The notes: generated from the letters alone by a model not told the origin. A stretch of DNA of 64,000 nt from Owenia fusiformis (GCA_903813345.2 CAIIXF020000006.1:3598001-3662000); one strand, 5' to 3'. Numbered from the stretch's first letter, positions 34,758-50,000 are shown. Program-made: numbers and translations.

Positions 34758-35012
34758 TTAACAGTTCCATTGTTTCATTAAATTGTCTTTGTACTGAGAT
34801 TTGGGGAGTGTCTCAATACAACACTGCATGTGATAGTTAATATTGTTCCTAGCCTTATACTGCAAATAATTACTCAATAAGTCCATGAGTAGTAGATATA
34901 CATGTTCCTGGGCCAGCTCGGGTAGTAATGGTACAGCGGAACATGTATGACAGAACATTTGATGTTCCATGTAGCCGGTTCTCTTGGTTACCGTACAGTT
35001 GGACAGCACATT
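34758..35012 (-). CDS. unnamed gene, exon 15 (terminal)
   Basis: 85 codons including TAA. The acceptor CTGTATATTTTCAG is in phase 0. It is separated from exon 14 by a 16.1-kb intron, but phase and composition fit, and the frame is rich in Leu, Cys and Tyr (for example HVYLLLMDLLSNYLQYK). Confidence 0.78.
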   Translation of the reverse strand, partial: NVLSNCTVTKRTGYMEHQMFCHTCSAVPLLPELAQEHVYLLLMDLLSNYLQYKARNNINYHMQCCIETLPKSQYKDNLMKQWNC

Positions 35013-38000
35013 CTGAAAATATACAGTAAATCAGCAACAAAGTCAGTGAGGGGTTAATGGTTAAGAATGCATACTACATTATGCCTAGAATATTGTCACA
35101 AGGGTATCTCCAATGAAATCATTTGCAACCTTGAGAATCAAGATGATTGTATGAGGGTCTCAAAAAACAACACTGTTTCATTAAAAACTAGAAAATGGCA
35201 ACTCCACGGAGTAGCGAATCCCAACCAACACTATATAAATCATCAATTTGTACAGTCACAATGCAATATCTACTCTTACCATCTACTCTTACCTTCAATG
35301 AATATTTTAAATCATTGTAGTATCAGTAATGGCGAAATTTCTGCTCTAGTCAGCCATTTTGAATTTTCAGAGGCGCAAATCAAAAAAACAATGCCATAAT
35401 TGTGATCTACTCTGAAATTCCTTCAATTTGAGTATAATATAGCCATACTTTTAAGAGATCAGAAAATAATTGTGAAATCCCGCATTAGGCGGCCATTTTG
35501 AATTTTTTGAGGCCCGAATCAGAAAAACGCTACAATATTTGCAATCTACTCTAAATTGCCTTTCATTTGAGTATAATAAAGCTATACTTCAAAAACATCT
35601 CAAAATTAACGCAAATTCCAGTTTTTCCAATCCCCCATTTACGGCCCCTGGGGGTCAGGGTGAAAAACCCATGATATATGTGAAATAGATAGATGTTGTT
35701 AATATACTACCAAAATTTCAAATAAAAATATTTATTATTTTGGTTTAAAATGAAAAACGTAAGAGTTTTGCGAAAAATTCCCGCCATTTTTAAACTGGCG
35801 TAAAACTATTCACCAATATACATCTTTCCTCAAAATATGAAGAAAATCTGTCGACTAGTATTCGAGTTATCTTCCGGACAGACGGACGGACGGACGGACT
35901 GACTGACTGACTGACTGACGGACAGACGGACGGTACTACGCCCCTTTGGGGGTTTGTGTGGTATTCACGTTATGTGGTATATATTCTCTGTGGTATATTT
36001 ACATTGTGTGGTAAATTGTCATATTGTGTGGTTGTCCAAGAATTGTTACGCCCAAATTGGGGTTTGTGTGGCATTAACTTTATGTGGTATTATGTTCTGT
36101 GGTATCATTTCATTGTATGGTACATTTTTCTCTTGCGTGGTACCAATGAAATGATACAACAAATCTTAATACCACATAAGGTTAATGCCACACAAAGCAC
36201 CCTGCTTAGCATAGGATCAATTATATAGTTGTTTACCACATAAGATGAATTCCACATAGACATAAGGGTATGCTTGAACCACACAAGAGAAAAATGCACT
36301 ATTCAGTGAAATGATACCACAGAACATAACACCACATAAAGGTAAATGCTACACAAACCCACTTTGCTTAGCATAGAATCAACAATTATATAGTTGTTTT
36401 ACCACATAAAATGAATTCCACATAGACATAAAGGTATGTTTTAACCACACAAAGAGAAAAATGTAAATAAGGAAATAAAAATATATACCATAGGCCTATG
36501 TATTACATATTATTTTATATTATATACAATTGAATTATATGTAATTGAATTGAATTGTCTCTTGTCTTTTCTAGAATTTATTGCAATTTTCTAATATATA
36601 TATATACAGGGTGTTCCAAAAGTAACAGGACTGGTGCTGGCATTTAGTTAAATATGCACCAATCATCTTCAAAATTCTACATAATGTACTTTCATGTATC
36701 GTTACTTAGACTGCAAAGTTTCTACAAAATATATGAAACTCGGGTTGAGTTATGGTTGCTATAGTAACATGACATCACAATACCCGGGGCAACATTCCAC
36801 GCAAAAAGTTACAGAGACATTAAGCATTTTGTACATGCCATATCATTTTGTACATGCTATATCAAAGTTGAAATGCAACAACTGGTGGGCATTACATTTG
36901 TTTTACGTCATTTAATATTTCTATGTATCCTCTACTTTGAAAAATAGGCTCCTCTTTGGTCAGTACAAGAGTAGTACTCTGTATCCATGACCCAAACACA
37001 TGAGTGAACCCATTTGAGAGCATGTCACGCAGGGTCGATTGGACAATTTGGAGAAGGTCATTCTCATCTTTAAAGGTCGTACAGCACTTATTAGCATTCC
37101 GTTCTCAATATAAGTAAAAATCAGATATTGCATGATCAGAGGAGTATGGTGCATGGTTTTAGACCCTCAAGACCTATAAGTTCCTCTATAGCTGCATGGT
37201 CTTTAATGCCGACCTGCGGGCAGGCGCGCTATCAAGGTAGATGACTGGCTTCAAATTGGGTCTTTATTTAGACTGTACTGTGATATTCCAGGAAATTGAA
37301 TAAATGTTATTATCATTATGAAATTATACTTGAATCTGAGTTGTATAGCAACAACTTTACAACAAAGGACTTAATAAAATAAACAAGAACTTTTGGATTA
37401 TAATAGGTGAATTAGATACTTTATTCAGTAATACAAAAATGTTAGATATCACATTTTCAGGACAAAAGTTGCCCCGGGTATTGGAATGGCATGTTACTAT
37501 AGTAACCATAACTCTAACCGCATTTCATCATTTTTTCTGAAACTTTATAATTTAAGTTGCAATACTTCAAAGTACAATTTGTGAAAATTTGAAGATACTC
37601 AGTGCATAATTGACAAAATGCCAGCACCAGTCCTATTACTTTTGGAACACCCTGTATATATAACTGATGTTCTGTGGTATTTCACTGTGTGTATTAAATT
37701 CCAAAATCCCCTTATATCTATGTGGAGCTCATCTTATGTGGTAAAACACCTATATAATTGATGTTCTGTGGTATTAAATTCAAAGATGCCCTTAAGTCTA
37801 TGTGGAACTCATCTTATGTGGTAAAACACCTTTTTAATTGATCCTATGCAAAGCAATTAAACTGGTGGTTTATATTATTTAGCTTTGGCATTAGTTACCC
37901 AGAGTATCAGCTTCTTTTTAAGTAAGCTTTGACGATCTTCAGCAAAATTATGGTTTAATGACTCTACCGCGATGGCGTTTGTTCCTCCAATCAGAGAGCA

Positions 38001-41000
38001 GAGATAAAACACGCTTGTACATATGATAGTCATTGAAAAATCAACAATCGATCCTAATTGGCTCGGAAAATTCAAAGGATCGTTGCTCATCCTAGTAGAT
38101 GAACTCTCTCTGGAGAGCAAAGCAAGCGAATGTAAAGGGTAGGCATTAGTATTTCATTGAGGTGAATAAACGACGCATTGAATATATTGTTTAAGAAAAT
38201 ATAATGTATATCCAAAATTTGCTACCACGGGTTGTTTACACACCAACTGTTGTAAATACGTACAATCAAAAACGAGACTGTAAATTGAGATAATTATGTG
38301 TGGATATGCTCTTGTTAATTGGCATTGGCTCATGGGCAATGAGCAACACAAATTAAAAATCCATGCTTAGCTGCCTTATATTATCATCATTCACTCATTA
38401 TTCATTCATCAGGCTATTAGCATGGGATCCAAGCAGGGCACGCCTTAAGCGTCTGACAGCCGGACTTGTCCGATTAAATAATGACAAGACCGGCTCAAAA
38501 TCACAATTAGCCGGTCATTGTGACCGAGACCTTGTCCAATCTATAAGCCTTAGCGTAGATATCGTGTCCGAGGCCTAAACATTTTGAGATGACCCTTAAA
38601 CTGTTGGCTGTTCATTTGTTTTTTATCTCCCCTTTCCATGAAAATCAATCTACACGTATAACGACATGATAAATTATAATCGATAGGGAGTTAAGTTTTA
38701 AATAGAACAGCCTCATTTATAATGCTAATTTAATTCTTGTCTCGGAGAAAAAGCCGAACATCTCCAAATATAGTAATCGGAAAGTACCGAATCACAAATA
38801 GATACCTCCGGTGATCTCCAAATAAGGAGTTCTTGACCCGAGTTCATCTAAAGATGGCGAAACCACTCGAAAAGTATGGATTCATATTCATATTTAGTTT
38901 TAAAACTGATTGTGCCAAGCGTAATTCTTAAGGTACGTAAAAAACTAATCGATTATAGTACTTCAAGTACTACTTATGGATCAAATAGACGTAGCGATTT
39001 CGGCCATTTTCAGTGATATATTGCACAATAGTACGACTTTTCACAGATCAATTTTTGAAAATAGTGCATTGAAAATTTTGACCAGGAAGATTTGCTCATG
39101 ACGGCAGATTTTGGAGAGGTGTTGGTCATCTTGACCAGCAGGTTTTGTATTTGACCACTTAAAAATTGGATCTTGCCGGACATCTTGACCAGCAAGGAAA
39201 ATTTGCTTAAGGCATGCCCTGGATCCAAGTCATTTCAACCAATCATATTTTACAATTTGGGCAACATGTTTTTACTTTTATTCGAAGCATTGGATGAATA
39301 TCTTCAACTTCCATGTGGGAATTGTGTTTTCCATGATGCAATATTTTTTATAAAGCAATAATGAAGACGTTGTCAAAATAAGGAGTTGCGTCTATGTTAA
39401 AAAGTCGCAATCACTCCACTGCATAATGATCAAAGTCTCATTGCTACGGCAATGAATTTCATTCATGGACAAATTGTTTTGGTATATTTTATTGAATAAA
39501 ATTATATTTACCGTATTGTTGAAATTCAATACAACATTTTGAATATTTCATCAAAGAACGGGCCCGATCGCGAGCTCTCCCATGAATGCATCTGACTAAA
39601 ATTAGAGCCCATTTGAGAATTAACGAAATATCACAATGAGAATAAAAAATAACAATATGTTTTTCAAATTTATGATGACAAGAACGTCTTTTACCCGTGT
39701 CCTTGAACAATTTTATTAATTTTCTTACATTTAATGCGAAATATAAATTTTAAATTAGTAATTGCTGAATAAAACAATGCAAGTCGGATCTAATTCATAA
39801 TTTATGATAGTTGTTACCACTCACTTTTTGACATTAATTAGTCAATTAATTAATTTATAATATCATTTAATATCATTGATATTTATTTTGATATCATTGA
39901 TATTTATACCAATATTGTAAAGAATCTAATAGTAATTGTTACTATTTTGTATTATGTTGGTTCAACCAGGTAGCAGTCGATGGAGTTAATATTTGATTGA
40001 CACCTGAGATTGTACTTGATAACTTGATACTAGTTTAAACCGGTTGAGCTAATTATAGTACAAGATTCTATTTTTAAGCTTATTCTGTCAGGTGGAACTA
40101 ATATATCAGTAACCGCTTTTAGCAGGTTTTGAACAGGTTTCTGATGCAATATGCGTGGGCGATTGTGCAATTATTGCACAACTTTTGCCTGTTATTGCGC
40201 AATCCTGACAGAATGATTTATGTTATTTTACTTGTATATAAGCAACCACGGATTCACAATCAAACATTCTGAATTCTGGATTGGGATCACCTTCTGAAAC
40301 ATTCAACATTTGGATCACAACTACTATATTCTAGATTCATATTTTGGATCGCACAATCTGATGTTCTAATACGGGATCACCTTCGCGGATACTCTTGAGT
40401 TGGGAACACAACAACACTTAGAGGCGAGAATTATCTCAAAGACGTCCAAGATTGTGAATCCAGGTTGCAGATGAAAGCATAAATAAAGAATAAATAAGTT
40501 ACAACAGCATTTGTTAATCGTTATCGAGATGAGATACCTGTGAGTACCGGAAACCTACAAGATCCCGGAATAATCGAACATCGATCACGTAACCGTCACG
40601 GGTGATTGGGTTCAAATTGGTGGAGCTGCCGGGTACAAATCACTCAACCGAGACGTCAAGAATTGCCGTTATTGCATGCACGAGGGTGTGAGTATGAATT
40701 TAAAATAACTAACACGCATGAAAGTAAGATGTTTTACAGTAACTATAAATCATTCATCATAGACATAAGTGTTTTGGTAATCATTGTAGGCATATGTTCC
40801 TCGGTTGAAAAATTAGTTCTGTAGGTGGTTGGAAAGCAGGTATTCAAATTTTAAAGGATAATTTAATGGTAGTTACAAATTCCAATCTATTAAAATAAGA
40901 TTTATGTTAACTAGGCAGGCTGCTAGATATACAATGGAAGGGTTGGAGGCTAGGTTACGTAATTTGGAAAATGAACAAAATATAGAAGGTTTAGTAGAAA

Positions 41001-44000
41001 GGTTAGCCAGGTTAGAAGGTCAGAATGTCCCTAGAAATGATGTAGACAATAAGGTCAGAATTAAAACCTTTGATGGTAATGATACATCCATTGACCCTCG
41101 CAATTGGTTCTCCAGATACACTGCTTATGCAGAGATTCAAGGATGGGATGAAGATAGACGATCAAGGGCGTTGAGAATGTATTTATCAGGTCAAGCAGAA
41201 TCATGGTATAACTAGACTTGGGAAATTGAACGAAGTTCAATTTCAGACTCCAGATCCAGACTTTTTTAAGCCCAGTCATCTAAAATAAGCCGAGTCATCC
41301 AGAATAAGCTGAGTCATCCAGAATAAGATGGATGGATAAAACAGGAAGGTAGGATAGGATAGAATGGGAAGGAACGATAGGATAGAATAAGAAAGAAGGA
41401 TAGGATAGAACAGAATAGGAAGAAAGGATATGATAGGAGAGGATAGGAAGGATAGGAAGGAAAGGATACGAAGGAAGGATAGGATCAGATAGGAAGGATG
41501 GATGAATTTATCAATATTTTCTTCTCTACTCTTGACTTTCTATCAGGATACCATCAGATCGAGTTTTCCGAAATTTCAAAACGCCATAACTTCCGAACCG
41601 GAAGTCGGATCGAAATTTGATTTAAAGATTCGGATTCCTGACAAAATTCTACCCCTAATTCATAACTCATACATTAAATTTGGCGAATTTTTATTTTGAC
41701 CTACTTTTCGGACACGCCATAACTTCGGAACCGGAAGTCGGGTCGAAATTTGGTTTGCAGATTTGGATTTCTGAGAAAATTCTATTCTTAATTCATAGCT
41801 CAAACTACTTTTCGGACACCATATCTCAAAAGTTGGTCGAAATACTTTCTGACGGCAAAAGGCTAACACTATTAGCACACTCTTTCCTACCTGTATACAA
41901 AATTTTGAAGCAAATCATTTCAATATAGTGTCAGAATCACAAAAATAAGGAAAAACTATGAATTTGACCTAGATTTTGACCTAGGGATTTTGGTGTCCAA
42001 ATTTTGAAGTTAGGTAGCCTTTGAGGTCCCCTTCTTCCATTGGCTTTCATTATTTCAAGCTGTATTTAGTCTATATCTCGAATTTTACACTTCAAAAAAT
42101 CTTTTTTCCCATTGACATAACATGGGGCACCAAATTTAGCGATTTTTGAGCTTTCAAAATGTCATAACTTCCGAACAGGAAGTCGGATCGAAATTTGGTT
42201 TGCAGATTCGGATTCCTTATAAAATTTTACTTTAAAGTCATAACTCATACGTTAAATTTGGAGAACTTTTTATTTTGACCTACTTTTCGGACACCATATC
42301 TCAAAAGTGGGTCAAAATACTTTCTGACGGCAAAAGGCTAACACTATTAGCACACTCTTGGCTACAAGTATACAAAATTTCGAACAATATAATTAAAGTG
42401 TAGTGTCAGAATCGCAAAAATAAGGAAAAACTTTGAATTTGACCTAGATTTTGACCTAGGCCCTGGACTGGATTTAGACCTAGACTTGACTTGGACCTGG
42501 ACATGTACCTGGACTTGGATTGAATGAGAAGGAAGAATAGGATAGAATAGGAAGGAAGGATAGGAAGGAAGGATAGATAGGAAGGGAGAATCATCCAGAA
42601 TAAGATCATCTAGATAGAAAGGATAGGATAGACCTAAATTTTGATCTAGGTCCTGGACTGGATTTGGACCTAGACTTGACTTGGACAAAACTGGACTTGG
42701 ACCTGGACTTGACCTTGACTTGGACCTGGAATTGGACTGGACTGGTATTTTTTCAATTTTATTTCACTTTTCTTGACATTCTATGAGGGTACCATCAAAT
42801 CGATTTTCCTCGAACTTTCAAAACGTCATAACTACTGAACCGGAAGTCGGATATCAATTCGGTTTTCAGATTCGGAATCCTGAGAAAATTTCCTATAAGA
42901 CTATTATCCTGGACATCGTATTCGGAGAACTTTTTTTCGGACCTCGTTTTCGGACACTGATATCTCGAAAGCGGTTCGAGATATCAAAAAACTAAATCGA
43001 CCCTAGCTTTCCTACTTTTTTATGAGGAACACAATGAAAAAATCCCGGATCGAAAATACTGAAGGACGACTGAGAAAATTGAAAAAAGTGACAAAGTACT
43101 GGATTTGACCCAGTTCCTGACCTTTGACCTAGATAAAAATTTGACCTAATTTCCGAGAAACTAGATACTGGACCTAAATTAACCATATACAGGTCTTGAC
43201 TCAATGTCTTCTAGTTAAGGAGAAAACGTTGGAAGAATAATAATAATAACTAGACTTTGGAAATTGAACGAAGTTCAATTTCAGACTCCAGATTTAGACC
43301 ATTTTTAGCCGAGTCATCCAAAATATAAGCGGAGTCATCCAGAAAAAGATGGATGAATAAAATAGGAAGGTAGGATAGGATAGAATAGGAAGGAACGATA
43401 GGATAGAATAAGAAAGAAGGATAGGATAGAACAGAATAGGAAGAAAGGATATGATAGGAGAGGATAGGAAGGAAAAGATACGAAGGAAGGATATAGGAAG
43501 GATAGGATAGGATCAGATAGGAAGGATGGATGCATTTTTCAATATTTTCTTCTCTACTCTTGACTTTCTATCAGGATACCATCAGATCGATTTTCCGAAA
43601 TTTCAAAACGCCATAACTTCCGAACTGGAAGTCGGATCGAAATTCGATTTGAAGATTCGGATTCCTGACAAAATTCTACCCCTAATTCATAACTCATACA
43701 TTAAATTTGGCGAATTTTAATTTTGACCTACTTTTCGGACACGCCATAACTTCGGAGCCGGAAATTGGATCGAAATTTGGTTTGCAGATTCGGATTTCTG
43801 AGACAATTCTACCCTTAATTCATAACTCATATGTTAAATTTGGAGAACTTTTATTTTGACCTACTTTTCGGACACCATATCTCAAAAGTGGGTCAAAATA
43901 CTCTCTGACGGAAAAAGGCGAACACTATTAGCACATTCTTGGCTACATGTATACACAATTTCGAAGAATATAATTAAAGTGTAATGTCAGAATCGCAAAA

Positions 44001-47000
44001 ATAAGGAAAAACTTTGAACTTGACCTAGATATTGACCTAGGCATTTTGGTGTCCAAATTTTGAAGCTAGATGGCTTTTGAGGTCCCATTCTTTTAAAAGC
44101 TTTCATTATATTTAGCTGAACTCAGTTTATATTTCGTATTTTTCACTTCAAAAAAATCTTTTTTCCCATTGACTTAACATGGGCACCAAATTTAGCAATT
44201 TTTGAGCTTTCAAAACGCCATAACTTCCGAACCGGAAGTCCGATTCAAATTTGGTTTGCAGATTCGGATTCCTGAGATCATTCTACACTTACTTCATAAC
44301 TCATATGTTGAATTTGGATAACTTTCTGTTCTGACCTACTTTCCGGACGCCATATCTCAAAATCGGTAACAGTAATCAAAAATCTGATGGCACACTTATG
44401 AAAGGGCTGTTTCTAAGCTACATGATGAAAAAAAGATGAAGACGTTTCGATAAATAACGACGAAGATAATAGACAGAAGGTTGAAAATGTAAGATTTGAC
44501 CTAGTTCTTGACCTTCGACCTAGATAAAAAATTGACCCAATTTCCGAGGAACTAGATACTGGACATAAATTGACTGAATAATGATCTTCATTGGAAGCCT
44601 TATGGTTATCGAGAAAACTGGGAAAGAATAATAAAGAATAATAATAAGAATACTGACAAAAACAATAGACTCCAGATTTACATCTGGAGTCTAATAATTT
44701 ACCTGATGAAACTAAACACAATTTTGAAGCATTGGAAAATTCATTTATTGAACACTTTGTAACCAATAGACCAAAATGGAATTTACAGGCAAATTTATTA
44801 TCCAGGGTACAGGGGCCAAATGAAAGCGTTGACGATTTCATTTCTGCCATTAGATTATTAGCATCTCGACTTCAAATTGGTGAGAATGAACACATGACTA
44901 TCTTGATCAAAATTTTCTTACCACAAATACGTAAATTTGTAATATCAAAAGAACCGACCGATGTTGTTTCAGCAGAAAATGCGGCTCGGCTATCTGAATG
45001 TCTCAATAAATCAGAAACAGATACTGAACATGAAAAGCATAAAACAGATGCTCAAAAATTAATCTTAGAAGTGGTCGATCAACAGCAAAAAAGCAATAAA
45101 GAACCTTACAGAAAAGGTATCTCAATTAAGAAAAACTTCAAGTCAATCTATAAATCATTTTAGAACAACAAGCAGTGCGCCAATTTGTAAAAATGCAATT
45201 TTAGAGGTCATAACTAGTATAAGAATTTTGAAGTATGAAATATTTTTCAAATACCTTTATGTTCATACAATACATCAAAAATATTTGAATAAACATGAGA
45301 CGATATAAGTTAGGAGAAAATAATCCAATGTTAATGATAAGGTATAGCTTTCCACATTTGTTCAAAAGAAGAAAAAGAAGTCATTGTTTATAGATCGAGA
45401 TAGCTTAATACTTCAAAAGCGATTTTATTTGTATATATGTTCAAATGTGTTAATCGGTTGGGTAGTGCAATTATATTATATAATTGTAATTTGAGGAATT
45501 TATATGATCTAATTATTTGTGTATGGCCTATCTAATGTGAAGCTAGCCCACTGAAGAAAAGGGTAGATGCAAATTTTTAACAATATTTATTTCAAAAGAC
45601 TCCTTAAACGTGGTCCTTAATCAAATAAGATATAAAACATTTGTCTAGGGGGAGCAATGGAATGCTTACCCTGACAAAAGAAATGTATAGTTATAAAAAT
45701 GAATATGACGAGCCAATGTGTATGGCCGCTAAAGAGGAGTAAAATGGTATTTAAAAAAACCATTATAGGATATAAGAAGTGAAGTGAAGATAGATAAGTA
45801 CTGTGAGAGATCCTAAAATATGATCTAAACAGAGGTACTGTAGAAGATGATTTACTGTAAGAGATCCTAAAATATGATCTAAGCAGGTGTGTAACAGAAT
45901 AAAACATGTTAGGATAGACGTGGAGATAAGTTGTATCCTAGAATATTTAATAATGAGAGGAAAATAAAGAGGGTCATGACATTGAATAGGAAATTGTGGC
46001 TAAAGGGTCTGAATGAATAGATCAAGCCTGGAGTATGATAAGGCAGCAAATGAAAATAGATATGAAAGATGATAGGCCTTATATGAGATGAAGAAAATCA
46101 AGATGATATATCAGATATGAGATGATGAAAATAAAGGTGATATATGAAAATGAAGATGATATATGAGATGAAGAAAATAAGATGACGTATGAGATGATAT
46201 ACTAGTATGAGAAGTAAAAAGGAAGAATAAATACTGCAATAGGACATGAAAATATATAGATATGAATATACTGTTAACAATTATGCAATGGAATGAATTA
46301 CTATGAATTGAGAATGCCTAAATGCATTAAGATCATAGATTGCATAACAGTATTCGCGGTGCGATAATTGAAATAAAGAATGCCTGAATGCATTAATATT
46401 ATCGCAGGTGAAAAGGAGGAATAAGTAAAATATAAATATGATAATGATAAAGAATGTACAGTATAATGATTGATACATGCGGGGAACTACATGTTTGCCC
46501 GGTTGTTAATTTGAGCTCTGATCTAATGACCATGAAGTGTGATTAATGAATTTTAGGGATAACATTATAAGGTTATTCATAAATGGATGTTTATTGTTTA
46601 AAGGAGATGTGCGGTCCATTGCTTTAAGATATATATAACAACTAATGCTTTTAATATTTGGGTCAGCAGCGTTAGTGGACTTGAAAGTTAATATCCTTTC
46701 GGGGAGATACAGTCCGGTGCACAGAAGAGACCCACTCAAATGGCTAACATTTTAATGCACATCTCCCGGTAATTTAAGATAAGAAAACAGGTGTAAATAA
46801 TTAATTGATCGATATGATAAGATGTAAATAATAATCTAATATGATATTATATAATCTATATAATCAATTAATATTATGTGTGTATACAATAATATACTAA
46901 AATGAAAATATATCGCATGAAATACACAACTACCTCAAGCACCATAACTGAGATGCTTTGTAAAGGGCATATATTGAAAGTTAAAGACCATCATTTATAG

Positions 47001-50000
47001 ATGGCGTAATAAATTTTAAGATGATAAGTGATAAGTTGAGAAGTTAAGGTTGCAAGATGAGGATGTACATATGATAATGCATCATGTCATATAGTAGTTG
47101 CATGATATCATTAATAATATTATTATATTATAATCTAATAAAATACTAATACTATCAAAAATGAAATAAAAATACTAATATGTGTGAAACATACAATAAT
47201 TATATTAATCTTTGGATGATCTGATCTGATCTGATGCCGATGATCCATTGATGCCTAGGAGAAGATGGCGACGATGACGATAGATGTCACTGCAATATTC
47301 AACTAGCAGCTGATGTATGGAAATTCGCGTTAAACTGGATTTCCGTTTGGGTTATATAATATATATGGACGCTCTCCAGTGCAGTATATACCCAACGACA
47401 TCTATACAATGGGGATAATACATGTGAATATAGAGACACCAGTTATTTGTGCCTATTTCACGAATGCTTAGGAGAGAGAGAATTTATTAAACTTGTGAAT
47501 ATAGAGACACCAGTTATTTGTGCCTATTTCACGAACGCTAAAGAGAGAATTTATGAAACTTGTGAATATAGAGACACCAGCTACTATAGTGCCTATTTCA
47601 CGAACGCTAAGGAGAATACAGAGGTGAATCTAGAGACGTTAATAAATGCCTAGATTTGCGGACGATGCAGAATATTAACAGCCAAGCAAGACTATATTAT
47701 AATGACGCGGAATGATATTTATATAAACGCTGAAGCAGTGATATATAATTACCGTCAACAACAAGTGATATATGAACGCTGAAAGCAGAGTTGATAGCAC
47801 ATATATCAAGAGACGCTCTATAGCGCAGCCAAGAGAGATGCTCTACAATACAGCCTAAATGAAGAGGATATTAGACATTTTATATGCCATATCAGACAAT
47901 TGATTTATATGATAATGACATATTTTAGTGGGGCACTAAAATTTAAGGAGGGGTGGTTGTTACCACTCACTTTTTGACATTAATTAGTCAATTAATTAAT
48001 TTATAATATCATTTAATATCATTGATATTCATTTTGATATCATTGATATTTATACCAATATTGTAAAGAATCTAATAGTAATTGTTACTATTTTGTATTA
48101 TGTTGGTTCAACCAGGTAGCAGTCGATGGAGTTAATATTTGATTGACACCTGAGATTGTACTTGATAACTTGATACTAGTTTAAACCGGTTGAGCTAATT
48201 ATAGTACAAGATTCTATTTTTAAGCTTATTCTGTCAGGTGGAACTAATATATCAGTAACCGCTTTTAGCAGGTTTTGAACAGGTTTCTGATGCAATATGT
48301 GTGGGCGATTGTGCAATTATTGCACAACTTTTGCCTGTTATTGCGCAATCCTGACAGAATGATTTATGTTATTTTACTTGTATATAAGCAACCACGGATT
48401 CACAATCAAACATTCTGAATTCTGGATTGGGATCACCTTCTGAAACATTCAACATTTGGATCACAACTACTATATTCTAGATTCATATTTTGGATCGCAC
48501 AATCTGATGTTCTAATACGGGATCACCTTCACGGATACTCTTGAGTTGGGAACACAACAACACTTAGAGGCGAGAATTATCTCAAAGACGTCCAAGATTG
48601 TGAATCCAGGTTGCAGATGAAAGCATAAATAAAGAATAAATAAGTTACAACAGCATTTGTTAATCGTTATCGAGATGAGATACCTGTGAGTACCGGAAAC
48701 CTACAAGATCCCGGAATAATCGAACATCGATCACGTAACCGTCACGGGTGATTGGGTTCATAATGATATACAGGCTTAAGTCAGTGGGTCAGACTATTAA
48801 CCAATGAGGGTAGCTTAAGTTTTTTTAATATGCAAATCGTTTAGAAGCTTTAGATGGGGTTTTATTCTTCATGATGCTATTTGTAGCAGAAGATCTACTT
48901 CAATTTAATAATTAATGTGACAATCTATAATCAGTATATCGCAAAGATTAACTGCTCATTGAAAAGCGCGTGTTATCTTATAAAAATAGTGACATTAAAG
49001 TCTAAAAAGACAACCCATCGGGGGAGTACAGATATTGGATGTAAAATCTTAAAATTAAAGATAAACAATGGGGGGAGTGCAGACATTGGAAGAAAAAGCC
49101 AGAAGATACAGTACACAAATTTCCAAACTTCACACCATGACTTGCCGTCAGGCCGGGACGTCAGGATCGCTTGTTTATGGTGTTTATAGATAGAATTCAC
49201 TTTGTCTGAACGTTTAGTTCATTTCTAGTTACTTTATCAGTAAATAATTGCCCCGATGAGCCCGAAGTGCACACGCAAACATGCTGTTCGGACCAGCTGG
49301 CATGATCTAAGCTTTGAAAGTATGCATACTGTACTTCTCTTGGTCTACATTTAATAAATATTGCACGGCCTAGTGCTATACCTATTTATTTTTTCATTTC
49401 TCGTTTCCTCTGCAATCGTTGATAACAAACAGAAAATGGAAATATTTTTAAGTTGAACCTCCGGATAAATCTGCATCCAACAATTTATTGTTACTTTAAT
49501 TTAACAATGTGCTGAATAATTTGTTTAATTTGGGAAGAGGTCCGGGACTTCTAGACGTAAAGTCTGCCAGTTATGAATCGAAATTAAATCGTAAATAAAT
49601 AAAAATACAATTGAACAAAAGACTAATAAATGCTTTTCATTGATTCTCACACTTTGAAACATTGACAATTTTATCAAAAAGTACTTAGGATGGAGGTATA
49701 TTTGAATTTGCGGCCAGGCATCTTTGTAATGGGCGATAATAAAAAATAACCTAGCGACAATTAACGTTCCCGCACGTTGATTAAAATGTTACACGTCAAC
49801 TGACGCGATTGGTTACACATGCGCAATTGAAAAAGATAGAACGTCAATTAACGTAGTATCCGTCAATCAACTACAACGACGTTAATTGACGAGATAAACG
49901 TTAAATGACCTAATCGTCTCCACTGAGAAACCATGACATCAATAATATAATTTTAATCCAATGTGGATGTACACCATTGATTTTAATATGTAAGGGATTT

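Larger units (their letters stand above)
39812..48760 (+). mobile_element. LTR retrotransposon, gag-only, with nested insertion
   Basis: Two direct 803-bp LTRs (39812-40614 and 47958-48760) begin TGTTACC and end GGTTCA. By eye they differ at only three positions, implying a recent insertion. A primer-binding-like TGGTGGAGCTGCCGGG follows the 5' LTR, and a purine tract AAGGAGGGGTGG precedes the 3' LTR. The interior has a gag-like frame (40904-41212 and 44694-45163) split by a 3.48-kb element. No reverse transcriptase, integrase or protease frame was found in the remaining 2.8 kb. No clear target duplication was seen. Confidence 0.85.

Noticed and set aside
36960-37154. 64-codon minus-strand ORF as a gene
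   Set aside because: Part of the decayed mariner transposase region, read in a shifted frame.
42362-42688. 108-codon minus-strand ORF rich in Ser, Lys and Gln
   Set aside because: Translation of GGACTTGGACC and GGATA-type tandem repeats in the nested element.
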